Assembly (NCBI GenBank): GCA_002304315.1
Contig: NEUO01000002.1
Location: forward strand, 1-60,059
Reading direction: 5' to 3'
Source: Verrucomicrobiia bacterium Tous-C4TDCM
GTDB lineage: Bacteria; Verrucomicrobiota; Verrucomicrobiia; Verrucomicrobiales; Akkermansiaceae
Length of the DNA stretch: 60,059 bases
Under the pieces are notes generated by a model that was not told the DNA's origin, did no database searches, and worked only from the letters and a program-made list of their open reading frames with translations. Positions 27,901 through 36,043 of this stretch are shown in pieces (the first letter of the stretch is position 1; each line of letters begins with the position of its first letter). The translations under genes and the position numbers were made by a program.

Positions 27901-28627
27901 GAATCTCCTGCCCCGCCATGTCGGCCCCGCCGAAAGCGCCTATTCCATCGAAGCCCGCGTCCGCTCCTACCTCGCCGTCAATTGCGCCTATTGCCACAAG
28001 TCCGGCGGCACCGCCCCCGCCTCCTGGGACGGTCGCGCCGAGCTCACCCTGACCCAGACCACCCTCGTCAACGGCAGCGCCACCAACATCGGTAGTCTCC
28101 CGCTCGGAAAGCTCGTCGTGCCCAACTCCACCGCGAATTCCATCCTGCTCCATCGCGCCGCCGCCACCGCCGGCTTCACCCGCATGCCGCCCCTCGGCAG
28201 CAATGTCATCGACACCGCCAATGTCACCCTGCTCACCAATTGGATCAACGGCGAGCTTGCCACCCGCCAGACCTACGATGCCTGGCGGATCGCGAACTTC
28301 GAACCCGACGCCGATCCCTCCGGCGCACCCGGCCAGGATCCCGATGCCGACGGCATCACCAACCAGGACGAATTCCTCGCCACCACCCATCCCCGCAACG
28401 GTGCCAGCGCCCTCCGCCCGCAAATCTCCGGCGAACCGCTCAAACTCCGCTTCCCCGTCCCCGCGAACCGCTCGTTCCGCATCGACACCTCCACCACCCT
28501 CGGTCAGTGGACCCCCTGGGACATCCCCGGCAACCAAGGTCTCCCCGTCGCTGGCGGCACGATCGAGTTCGCCCTCCCCCCCGCCGATCCCGCCCGCTTC
28601 TTCCGGGTCGAGCTGCTGGAAAACTAA
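24956..28627 (+). CDS. LamG-like domain + PQQ-type dehydrogenase + diheme c-type cytochrome
   Basis: N-terminal LamG/concanavalin-like segment, then near-parallel sequence to the preceding gene, with CMVCH and CAYCH. Confidence 0.88.
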   Translation: MFRPLVISVALFAAAEAQTLTHRWNFNSTGSTPNGTILADTIAAAPCTVVGVGATRNGSALTLPGTTNGNFAATAISAYLDLPNGIVSSKTDLTVEIWATVVSSRNWQRLFDFGRMGTAGTGEILNNAAAPGAGTASSDDLMLCVSRDNNLATQRLAARLNGAGEIQNDSSLTIISGTRYHFVATFRAGIGANPATGGRFTWYRDGVEVGFLDTNFRLNQIEDVNNWLGRSQFSNDTNANIAYDEVRVYSGALSPADIAASGIAGPNAVLIPVTAADRITLGTGTKAGIPVLANDSGQALPSTMEITTPPANGTASVTPDGRILYTHTLLTTSFDSLSYRVRGGSGLSNISTVAITVLNSLKVPSPLLNVPAAPPPTAYSLVNALGTLTFNEPICLATPPGETQRLFVCGKSGVIHVVPDVTAATPTSSVFFDPAATVNARSAEDFVPDPFGESGLLSLAFHPAYATNRQFYVFYTVSKTSGGNFQRVSRFTAQAGNPNVADPASEQILIDQRDDASNHNGGDLHFGPDGYLYISVGDEGNADDALNNSQTINKDLFSGILRIDVDKKPGNIEPTNHAAVPKISGSARFSIPLDNPFVHTSLGGTWNGTYNGSNANQTTVRREFWATGLRNPWRMSFDPATGALWCADVGQNAYEEVDIITRGGNYGWAFREAAHNGAKSASAPAMFDTLYHVPPVHEYPRGDGYSITGGQVYRGTRIGALAGKYVFGDYGTGNIWSINLDGSSRQRLLGEAGIAAFGIDPSNQDLLLADISDGIVRRLVSTTNPGTFPTTLSATGLFADLSDLSPSPGLVPYQVNLAFWSDHAIKSRWFVVPNGTSQFTWSKENPWTLPTGTIWVKHFDMELQRGVPGSKKRIETRLLVKNAGGAYGVSYRWNDAGTEATLVEDGGVNFPLAITEGGTPVPQTWRIPSRAECMVCHTPQAGHALSFNTRQLNLAGSMNGFGGNQLSTLFSQGFFSNNPGSPNLLPRHVGPAESAYSIEARVRSYLAVNCAYCHKSGGTAPASWDGRAELTLTQTTLVNGSATNIGSLPLGKLVVPNSTANSILLHRAAATAGFTRMPPLGSNVIDTANVTLLTNWINGELATRQTYDAWRIANFEPDADPSGAPGQDPDADGITNQDEFLATTHPRNGASALRPQISGEPLKLRFPVPANRSFRIDTSTTLGQWTPWDIPGNQGLPVAGGTIEFALPPADPARFFRVELLEN

Positions 28628-28836
28628 TCGTGTACTGGACCGCAGCCGGAGCGAAGCGGAGACAGACTGCCAGAATTCAACGACCCAAACCGCAGTCAAA
28701 CTTCAGTCCGCTCGAAATGCCTTTCTCCGCGCAGACCAAGTAGACGAGGTCCGGTCGTGAGCGCACCAAAAGACGCGACTCTCGGCCCCCCCATCCCAAT
28801 CCTTGCCCTCATCCACACCGTGTGTATCATGCCGCG

Positions 28837-29028
28837 GTGACGAGTCGCGAGATCATCTCCCGATTGAAATCCGACGGCTGGATTCTGGGAAACATCCGGG
28901 GCTCCCACTATCAATACAAACACCCGGACCGAAGCGGCCGCGTGACCGTTCCTCACCCGAAGAAGGATTTCCCCAAAGGCACGCTCCGAAGCATTTTCCA
29001 ACAGGCCGGGTGGCCCTGCCCCCCTTGA
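28837..29028 (+). CDS. hicA: HicA-type toxin
   Basis: TSREIISRLKSDGWILGNIRGSHYQYKHPDRSGRVTVPHPKKDFPKGTLRSIFQQAG; GTG start assumed. Confidence 0.88.
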   Translation: MTSREIISRLKSDGWILGNIRGSHYQYKHPDRSGRVTVPHPKKDFPKGTLRSIFQQAGWPCPP

Positions 29029-29032
29029 AACC

Positions 29033-29440
29033 ATGAGATTCCCCATCATCATCCATAAGGACCCCGACTCCGACTACGGCGTGACGGTCCCCGATCTCCC
29101 CGGGTGCTTCTCCGCGGGGACCACGACCGATGAAGCCTTGACCAACTCCGTCGAGGCCATCGAATGCCATCTCGAAGGCCTGCTGCTCGACGGAGAGAAG
29201 CTTCCGGCCCCTCGAAGCGTCGAACACCATCAGGCTGACAAGCGCTTCGCCGGCGGAGTCTGGGCTTTGGTGGAGGTCGATGTGTCAAAGCTCTCAGGCA
29301 AGGCGAAGCGGGTGAACATCACCTTGCCGGAGCGGGTTCTCGTTCAGATCGATGCCTTCGCCGCCAAACGCGGGGACACCCGCTCGGGCCTTTTGGCGCA
29401 CGCGGCGTTGGAATACGTGGCGGCGCATGATGACCGCTAG
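29033..29440 (+). CDS. hicB: HicB-type antitoxin
   Basis: MRFPIIIHKDPDSDYGVTVPDLPGCFSAGTTTDEAL...; C-terminal RHH-like VNITLPERVLVQIDAFAAKRGDTRSGLLAHAAL. Confidence 0.9.
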   Translation: MRFPIIIHKDPDSDYGVTVPDLPGCFSAGTTTDEALTNSVEAIECHLEGLLLDGEKLPAPRSVEHHQADKRFAGGVWALVEVDVSKLSGKAKRVNITLPERVLVQIDAFAAKRGDTRSGLLAHAALEYVAAHDDR

Positions 29441-29496
29441 ATTCTGCGCCCAGAGTTGGCTCCCGTTGCTCTTTCCAGCCGAAATTACACGCAGTT

Positions 29497-30357
29497 TCAT
29501 TCCATCCACGGATAATACTTTGTCAGGAAACGGCGGCAAGAATCCCGGTTTCCTTCGCAAGGATGTTGCCCTAGTTCCCTGACCTTCGCGCTGAATTCCT
29601 CCGGCGGCACGCCAACCTGGATCAGATGCTCGATGCACGTGGTGGCATCGTATGCCGTCCAGTTGAGAAAGTCGTCGTCGTCCCAAAGCCCTGGACTTCC
29701 CCAGAGCTTCTCCAGCAGGCTCCGCAAGACCGCGGGTGCTTCGACATGCTCTGTGCTCGCGATGGCCTGCCCCAGATTGGAAACCGGCCGATCTTTCGCG
29801 AGTTCGAGCGCACGGACCAGGAGGTCGAACGCCTCGGACTGGGGAAGGTCCCTCGCCACAGAGCCAGCGATGCCTGACCAGTCGTCCTCCCCTCCGTTCA
29901 TCATCACAAAGCGGAGCATCACTGGAAAATCCGCCTGTCCTGCAAGCCATGAGCACGATCGGCAAAAATCCAGCTGGTCCTCATACGCCCATCCTCCCCA
30001 CTCGCGCTCCAGTTCATCCGCAGAGATTCGTGCCGAGCCGTCCATGAAACGGGAAACATCGAAGCTCATCTTTGAATCTTCCGAATGGTAGTGGCGGGTA
30101 TAGCGACCCTCCGCCTTCGAAGGCATGCGGACCGCGCCCATCGTAACCGCGGCAGGATAATCATCACCGAACCGCTTTTTGAGATCTTCAGGAGTCATCG
30201 GACCGGAGAATACAAGCTTTGGCGCTTCATTTTTGCGAGTCGTGATCGCCCAGCCCTCTGCGAACCCCACCGGGAAAAGAATCGCGGGGTCTGACAGCCG
30301 TTCTCCCGCCTTGCCCCCCACCCCGGCTCTGCCCACACTCCGGCCGCGCCGCACCAT
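29497..30357 (-). CDS. Hypothetical protein (start uncertain; ATG at 30198 possible)
   Basis: Protein-like composition throughout MTPEDLKKRFGDDYPAAVTMGAVRMP...; not an antisense artefact of the plus-strand genes. Confidence 0.65.
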   Translation of the reverse strand: MVRRGRSVGRAGVGGKAGERLSDPAILFPVGFAEGWAITTRKNEAPKLVFSGPMTPEDLKKRFGDDYPAAVTMGAVRMPSKAEGRYTRHYHSEDSKMSFDVSRFMDGSARISADELEREWGGWAYEDQLDFCRSCSWLAGQADFPVMLRFVMMNGGEDDWSGIAGSVARDLPQSEAFDLLVRALELAKDRPVSNLGQAIASTEHVEAPAVLRSLLEKLWGSPGLWDDDDFLNWTAYDATTCIEHLIQVGVPPEEFSAKVRELGQHPCEGNRDSCRRFLTKYYPWME

Positions 30358-31297
30358 GAATGTCAGCCCTTACAAGCGTTTCGAGAAAGCTTTCAAACGC
30401 GCCTACCTCAAGCCGCTCATCTTGATCCGCTACGGCACCCTCCGCCCGGAGCGCGCCAAGCTCCATGGCAGCGAGCACTGGATCTACATCGACGCCGCCG
30501 ACCCTTGCGCCCGCAAGAAGGTCATCGAGGAGCCCCTCCGCGGCAAGGTCTCCGACAACCTGATCTTCTGGCGCGACTTCAACCGCCACCTCAATCCCGA
30601 CCTGATCGTCGACGTCGGCCTGAACTACGGCGAATGCCTGTTCGGTACCGACTACGAGTCCAATGTCACGCTCTTCGGCTTCGAGGCCAACCCGCGCCTG
30701 ATCCCGCACCTCGAAAAGAGCAAGGCCGACCACCCCGCCGGCCCGCGGATGACGATCACCAACTGCCTGGTCTCCGACGCCCCGGCCGACGACATTCCGT
30801 TCTTCGTCAATCCCGACTGGAGCGGCAGCTCGTCCGCCGTCCGTGAAATGAACACCCGCCCGCAGACCCTCGAGTTCAAGCTGCCCGCCCGCCCGATCGA
30901 TTCGGTCGTCCCGCTCGATGCCGCCCGCGGTAAGACCCTGCTCTTCAAAATGGACATCGAGGGCTACGAAAGCAAAGCCCTTCGCGGGTTCGTCGAGACC
31001 CTTGCCTCGGTCGCCCGCTCGGTCGGCTTCATCGAGTTCGACGCCCAGTATATCACCTGGGCCGGCCAGTCGCCGCCGGAATACCTCGGCTGGCTCCAGC
31101 AGCGCTTTCACACCTACCGCGTGGCCAGCATCAAAGCCAAGACGCTCAAGAAAGTGCAAGGCTTCGCCGACCTGCCAAAACTCCACGGCGACCCGAATCG
31201 CGTCCACACCGACCTCGTCCTCGTCGGTAAGCAGTCGCCCGACAACTGGCTCGCCCCGGAGTGGTCGATCATCGAATCCAAAGCAGGCGTCGCGTGA
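30356..31297 (+). CDS. FkbM-family methyltransferase
   Basis: DLIVDVGLNYGECLFG...LFGFEANPRLIPHL...LLFKMDIEGYESKALRGF. Confidence 0.85.
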   Translation: MNVSPYKRFEKAFKRAYLKPLILIRYGTLRPERAKLHGSEHWIYIDAADPCARKKVIEEPLRGKVSDNLIFWRDFNRHLNPDLIVDVGLNYGECLFGTDYESNVTLFGFEANPRLIPHLEKSKADHPAGPRMTITNCLVSDAPADDIPFFVNPDWSGSSSAVREMNTRPQTLEFKLPARPIDSVVPLDAARGKTLLFKMDIEGYESKALRGFVETLASVARSVGFIEFDAQYITWAGQSPPEYLGWLQQRFHTYRVASIKAKTLKKVQGFADLPKLHGDPNRVHTDLVLVGKQSPDNWLAPEWSIIESKAGVA

Positions 31298-32181
31298 TCC
31301 CCGAGCTCCCCGCTGACACCCTGGCCGAAGTCCTTTCGCTGGCCGACGACCTCGACGCGCTGCTGACCCGCAAGCCGCGGACCAAGACCACCCCTTTCGA
31401 CGAGCGCCGCCAAGCCCTGTTAGAGCGGCACCTCCCGGGACTGCCGGTCCTCAGACCGGCCGGTTCGTTCGAGCCCCTCACCTGCATCGGCGACAGCAAC
31501 ACGATGTTCTTCGCCGGGGCCGAGCGCCTGCGCTTCGTCCGCTACCGCCGCAGCGCCTTCTGGAAGCCGCACTGGATCAACCGCGGCCTCGACCTCCTGC
31601 CCTGCTTCCGCGTCTTCCACGTCGGCCCCGCCACCGCTTGGAAAGCCGGCGACCCCGGTTCGTCGACCCGTTCCCGCGAGAAGATCGAAATCCTGCTCAA
31701 GAAGGACGTGAAGCCCGGCAGCCGCGTGCTGCTTTCGTTCGGCGAGATCGACTGCCGCATCCACATGGCCAAGGCCGTCATCGCCGGCGGCCGGATCGAT
31801 GACGTGGTCGAAAAGACCGCCGCGAAGTTCATCCAGCTCCCGCAAGCGATCGCCGCCCGCGGCTTCCGGCCGGTCGTCTGGGCTCCGCCGCAGATCATCC
31901 CGAAGGACGAAAGCCTCACCAGCCCGACCTTCCCCTTCATCGGCTCCTGGGAACTCCGCCGCGACATCACCTACGCCTACACCGCGAGGCTCTGGGAGCA
32001 CTGCGGGAAATCCGGCATCCCGATGGTCGCCCTCGCCGGCCTCTATCATCCCCCCGCGGAAAAGGCCGACATCAAGCTCTTCCACGACAGCACCCACCTC
32101 TCCCAACGCCTGATGCCACTGGCTCTAACAGAACTGCAGAAGGCCGGAGTGCTCTTCCAGCCATGTAGCGATCTACCTTAA
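31294..32181 (+). CDS. SGNH/GDSL-like hydrolase-type protein
   Basis: TCIGDSNTMFF; LLSFGEIDCRIH; KLFHDSTHLSQ; GTG start overlaps the FkbM stop (GTGA). Confidence 0.7.
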   Translation: MIPELPADTLAEVLSLADDLDALLTRKPRTKTTPFDERRQALLERHLPGLPVLRPAGSFEPLTCIGDSNTMFFAGAERLRFVRYRRSAFWKPHWINRGLDLLPCFRVFHVGPATAWKAGDPGSSTRSREKIEILLKKDVKPGSRVLLSFGEIDCRIHMAKAVIAGGRIDDVVEKTAAKFIQLPQAIAARGFRPVVWAPPQIIPKDESLTSPTFPFIGSWELRRDITYAYTARLWEHCGKSGIPMVALAGLYHPPAEKADIKLFHDSTHLSQRLMPLALTELQKAGVLFQPCSDLP

Positions 32182-32244
32182 GGAGCGGGGACACTCCTGT
32201 CCCCAGCTGACCCAGGCGCTGACGACAAGAGTGTCGTCGCTCCT
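32179..32244. repeat. Two oppositely oriented hairpin units of the AAGGAGC-GACA-CTC-TGTC family
   Basis: AAGGAGCGGGGACACTCCTGTCCCC and the complement of AGGAGCGACGACACTCTTGTCGTC. Confidence 0.85.
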
Positions 32245-32261
32245 CAACCCATCCGCCCGTC

Positions 32262-33938
32262 TTGCTCTTCAACTCCTACACCTTCCTGCTGGTCTTCCTG
32301 CCGATCGCGCTGCTCGGCTGGAACGCCCTGCGCCGCGCGCCGTTCCGCGTGGTCCTCGGCTGGCTGGTGATGGTGTCCTTTGTCTTCTACGGCGTCTGGA
32401 ATCCCGACCCGAACGGGCCGTGGAGCCCGAAGTATCTGCTGCTCATCCTCGGTTCCTGCACCGCGAACTACTACCTCGGCCGTAGCTTGTCGGCGCTGAA
32501 GCATTCGCGCCCCGGCAAACTCCTCCTCACCGCCGCCGTCACCGCCAACCTCGCGCTCCTCGGCTACTTCAAATACGCCGGCTTCCTCGCCGGCATCACC
32601 AAGTCACTCACCGGCTGGCCGACGACCGTGCCCGAGATCGTCCTCCCCCTCGCGATCTCCTTCTTCACCTTCCTCCAGATCGCCTACCTCGTCGATGCCT
32701 ACCGCGGCGAGACCGAGGAGTATCACTTCACCGACTACCTGCTCTTCGTCACCTTCTTCCCCCACCTCATCGCCGGGCCGCTGATCCATCACCGCGAGAT
32801 GATGCCGCAGTTCCGCAAGCGCCATCACGGCTGGCACCGCGACTTCCCGGTCGCGCTCGGGATCTTCCTCTGCGGCCTGTTCAAGAAGGTGGTGATCGCC
32901 GACAACCTCGCCCGCATCGCCACCCCGGTCTTCGGCCTCGCCGCCGCCGACGGGCGCGACCCGACGATGGCCGAAGCCTGGGTCGGCGCGGTCGCCTATG
33001 CGCTCCAGCTCTACTTCGATTTCTCCGGCTACTCCGACATGGCCCTCGGTGCCGCCCGCCTGTTCGGCATCCGCTTCCCGCTCAACTTCCACTCGCCCTA
33101 CAAGGCGGACTCCATCGTCGAGTTCTGGCGCCGCTGGCACATGACGCTGTCCCGCTTCCTCCGCGACTACCTCTACATCCCGCTCGGCGGCAACCGCAAG
33201 GGACCGTCGCGACGTTACGTAAATCTCTTCCTCACGATGCTGTTTGGCGGCATCTGGCACGGCGCGGGCTGGACCTTTGTGATGTGGGGCGCGCTCCACG
33301 GGACCTATCTCTGCGCCAACCACGCCTGGCTCGGCCTGCGGAAAAAACTCGCCTGGCCCGCCTTGCCGAAGCCGCTGGCGATCGCCGTGACCTTCCTTGC
33401 CGTCCTCGTCGGCTGGGTCTATTTCCGCGCCCACGACTTCGCCAGCGCCAACCGCATGCTGGCCTCGATGGCCGGGCTGAACGGCTTCGACGGCTGGCCC
33501 GACAAGGCCGCCCGGGTCGTCGCCAGTGCCGAGCCGCTCAAGCTGCTGCCCGCCCTGATCGGCGTCTGGCTGTTCCCGAACACCCAGGAAATCTTCGCCC
33601 GCTACCGCCCCGCCCTCCGCGTCAAAGGCGCGCCCTTCCCCGCTGCTGGCCCCCGCCATCGATTCCGTAGGCCGACCTTTCGCCAGATTTTGCGAATCGC
33701 TGCTCTCTTCGTCCTGCTCATACTTACTCTGATACTCGCATCATTGTTTCCCGAGCCCCTGAACCATCTATTTCGCGGTTCAATTCTTTTCTCCGCTATC
33801 TGCACCGGCATTTATTACTCGTTTCGCCGCCTGCAATGGCGGCCAACCTGGCCCTTCGCGCTAGCCACCTTATTAGTGCTGGTGGTGATCGGCCTGCAAT
33901 TCGACAAGATCAGCGAGTTCATCTACTTTCAGTTCTGA
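32262..33938 (+). CDS. MBOAT-family O-acyltransferase (AlgI-like)
   Basis: TTG start; YFKYAGFL; LPLAISFFTFLQIAYLVDAYRGE; FWRRWHMTLSRFLRDYLYIPLGGNRKG; GGIWHGAGWTFVMWGALHG. Confidence 0.94.
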   Translation: MLFNSYTFLLVFLPIALLGWNALRRAPFRVVLGWLVMVSFVFYGVWNPDPNGPWSPKYLLLILGSCTANYYLGRSLSALKHSRPGKLLLTAAVTANLALLGYFKYAGFLAGITKSLTGWPTTVPEIVLPLAISFFTFLQIAYLVDAYRGETEEYHFTDYLLFVTFFPHLIAGPLIHHREMMPQFRKRHHGWHRDFPVALGIFLCGLFKKVVIADNLARIATPVFGLAAADGRDPTMAEAWVGAVAYALQLYFDFSGYSDMALGAARLFGIRFPLNFHSPYKADSIVEFWRRWHMTLSRFLRDYLYIPLGGNRKGPSRRYVNLFLTMLFGGIWHGAGWTFVMWGALHGTYLCANHAWLGLRKKLAWPALPKPLAIAVTFLAVLVGWVYFRAHDFASANRMLASMAGLNGFDGWPDKAARVVASAEPLKLLPALIGVWLFPNTQEIFARYRPALRVKGAPFPAAGPRHRFRRPTFRQILRIAALFVLLILTLILASLFPEPLNHLFRGSILFSAICTGIYYSFRRLQWRPTWPFALATLLVLVVIGLQFDKISEFIYFQF

Positions 33939-33941
33939 CCC

Positions 33942-35138
33942 GTGCGCGCCCTCAAACGCTACCAGACCTTTTTCCTCCTGCTGATCCTCGGCATGGCGGT
34001 CGGCGGCTTCGCGCTCAACACGACGGTTAATCCGTGGCGCGTCACGCCGACCCCGTGGACCTCTGAAAAGCTCGAGCCCTACCGCGCGATCGAGATCAGC
34101 TGGAACCGCACTTCGAAGGCCGGCCTGGTCCGCTCCGGCACCTGGGACGCCGCGATGTTCGGCTCGTCGCGCGTCGACATCGGTCTCGATCCGCAACACC
34201 CCGCCTTCGACGGTATGCGCTGCGCCAACCTCGGCCTCAACGCCGGGCTGCTGGTGGAGAACCACGCGATGTTCCGCTATTTCATCGAGCGCCAAACCCC
34301 GCGCCTGGTGATCCTCGCGATCGACGCCGGCGACCTCAGCACCCCGCCGCCCAGGGTCAACAACACCGACTTCCCGCTCTCGCCGCTCGATCCCGCCGGT
34401 AACCCGCTCGAACGCGAGCTCCGCTACCACGTGGGCATTTCCACCATGGCCGCGTCCCTCGCCACCGTCGGCCGCTCGCTCAAGGACCAGCCCGCCGAGC
34501 ACTCGCCGCAGGGCTTCCGGCTCGATGCCTCCTTCCCGCCGAACCAGCGCCTGCTGATTTCCTCGCTCTACCTCTCGACCACTTACCGCATGGCGATGGC
34601 CCACACCGCGCACGGCGGCCTTTCGAAAGAGAAGATCGCCCTCGTCGAGGACATCATCGCCGCCTGCCGCGAAAAGAACACGCGGCTCGTGATCTTCTTC
34701 ACCCCCAACCACGCCCTGTTCCAGCTCGCCTACCGCGAACTCGGCGATCCCGATCCCTACTTTGCCAAGGACCGCCGCGCCCTCGCCGAGCTTGCCGCCA
34801 CGGCCAATGCCGCCGCTCCCGACGCCCCTCCGGTCGAGATCTGGGACTTCCTCGACGGCCATCCGCTCAACGCCCCACCCCTTCCGCCGGCCGATGATCC
34901 CGGATCGCACCTTGACGGATGGATCGATCTCTTCCATGCCACCCCCGACATCGGCCGCCGGATGCTCGACCGCCTGCACGGCCCGGGCTCCTACGGCGAA
35001 CGGCTTACCCCGGAAACCATCGACGCCCGCGTGGAGCAAGTCCGCACGCAACTCGAAGCCTACGCCAACCGCCACCCGGACGACCTCACCTTCTTGAAGA
35101 AGTCCCTCGCCAAATTCCAATCCGCCCCGCTGAAGTGA
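33942..35138 (+). CDS. AlgJ/AlgX- or DltD-like cell-surface protein linked to the MBOAT gene
   Basis: N-terminal TM; DAAMFGSSRVDIGLDPQHPAF; LVILAIDAGDLS; position directly after MBOAT. Confidence 0.65.
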   Translation: MRALKRYQTFFLLLILGMAVGGFALNTTVNPWRVTPTPWTSEKLEPYRAIEISWNRTSKAGLVRSGTWDAAMFGSSRVDIGLDPQHPAFDGMRCANLGLNAGLLVENHAMFRYFIERQTPRLVILAIDAGDLSTPPPRVNNTDFPLSPLDPAGNPLERELRYHVGISTMAASLATVGRSLKDQPAEHSPQGFRLDASFPPNQRLLISSLYLSTTYRMAMAHTAHGGLSKEKIALVEDIIAACREKNTRLVIFFTPNHALFQLAYRELGDPDPYFAKDRRALAELAATANAAAPDAPPVEIWDFLDGHPLNAPPLPPADDPGSHLDGWIDLFHATPDIGRRMLDRLHGPGSYGERLTPETIDARVEQVRTQLEAYANRHPDDLTFLKKSLAKFQSAPLK

Positions 35139-36001
35139 CCCGCGTCGTCGTCGCCATGATCAAAGGAGGTCTGGGCAACCAGCTCTTCGCCTATGCGGCC
35201 GCCCGCGCCTACGCCATCCGCACCCGCCGCGAGCTGTGGCTCGATGACGTGTCCGGCTTCACCCGCGACGGCTACGGCCGCGCCTTTAAATTGGGCCAGT
35301 TTCCCGTCGCCGCTCAACTCGCCCCGCCCCGCTGGCGCCTCGGCAACCCGAAGTGCCTCAAGCACAAGGCGATCCGCTCCGTCAACAAGCTGCTGCCGAA
35401 CCCGCTCCGCTCCTATCTCGCCGAGGAAAGCGACAAGCCGGAAGACCAGCTCACCGGCTTCATCAGCAATCGCCAGATCGTCCGGCTGAACGGCTACTGG
35501 CAGAGCGAAAAGTACTTCGCCGAACGCGCCGCGACCATCCGCACCGAGCTCCAGCCGCCGCCCTTCGCCGAAGGCAGTGCCGACGCCGATCTCGAGGCCG
35601 AGCTGTCCTCCACGCCTTCCGTTTTCATCCACATCCGCCGCGACCGCTACTCGCCGCGCCTCGGATCCGGCTACTACGATTCCAGTATCACCTCCGCGCT
35701 CTCGATGCTCGGCGGCTGCCAATTCTTCGTCTTCGGCGACGACCTCGAATGGGCGCAGCAGTACCTCGACTTCCACGGCGCGCCGGTCCGCTACATTTCC
35801 GACGGTAGCAGCGACGAACTCCGCGACTTCCGCCTGATGGCCGCCTGCCGTCACGCCATCGTCGCCAACAGCTCCTTCAGCTGGTGGGCCGCCTGGCTCC
35901 GCCGCAACGCCGACAAGCGCGTCTGGACCCCCAACAACCCCGGCTGGCCCCTCAAGCCCGCCTCGGAGTGGACCAAGGTCCCCAACCGCCTTGAGCATTA
36001 G
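35135..36001 (+). CDS. Alpha-1,2-fucosyltransferase-like glycosyltransferase (GT11)
   Basis: MIKGGLGNQLFAYAAARAYA; VFIHIRRDRYS; IVANSSFSWWAAWL. Confidence 0.92.
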   Translation: MTRVVVAMIKGGLGNQLFAYAAARAYAIRTRRELWLDDVSGFTRDGYGRAFKLGQFPVAAQLAPPRWRLGNPKCLKHKAIRSVNKLLPNPLRSYLAEESDKPEDQLTGFISNRQIVRLNGYWQSEKYFAERAATIRTELQPPPFAEGSADADLEAELSSTPSVFIHIRRDRYSPRLGSGYYDSSITSALSMLGGCQFFVFGDDLEWAQQYLDFHGAPVRYISDGSSDELRDFRLMAACRHAIVANSSFSWWAAWLRRNADKRVWTPNNPGWPLKPASEWTKVPNRLEH

Positions 36002-36012
36002 GGGCCGCAGGG

Positions 36013-36037
36013 GGAGCGCTGACTTCAGTCGGCGAGA
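36013..36037. repeat. Half copy of the GGAGCGCTGACTTTAG intergenic repeat
   Basis: GGGAGCGCTGACTTCAGTCGGCGAG, about 10 nt after the GT11 stop codon. Confidence 0.7.
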
Positions 36038-36043
36038 GCATCC

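Noticed and set aside
2467-36037. Insertion sequences or complete transposons
   Set aside because: Repeats are short and palindromic and no transposase or RAYT-like gene was recognised in the window.
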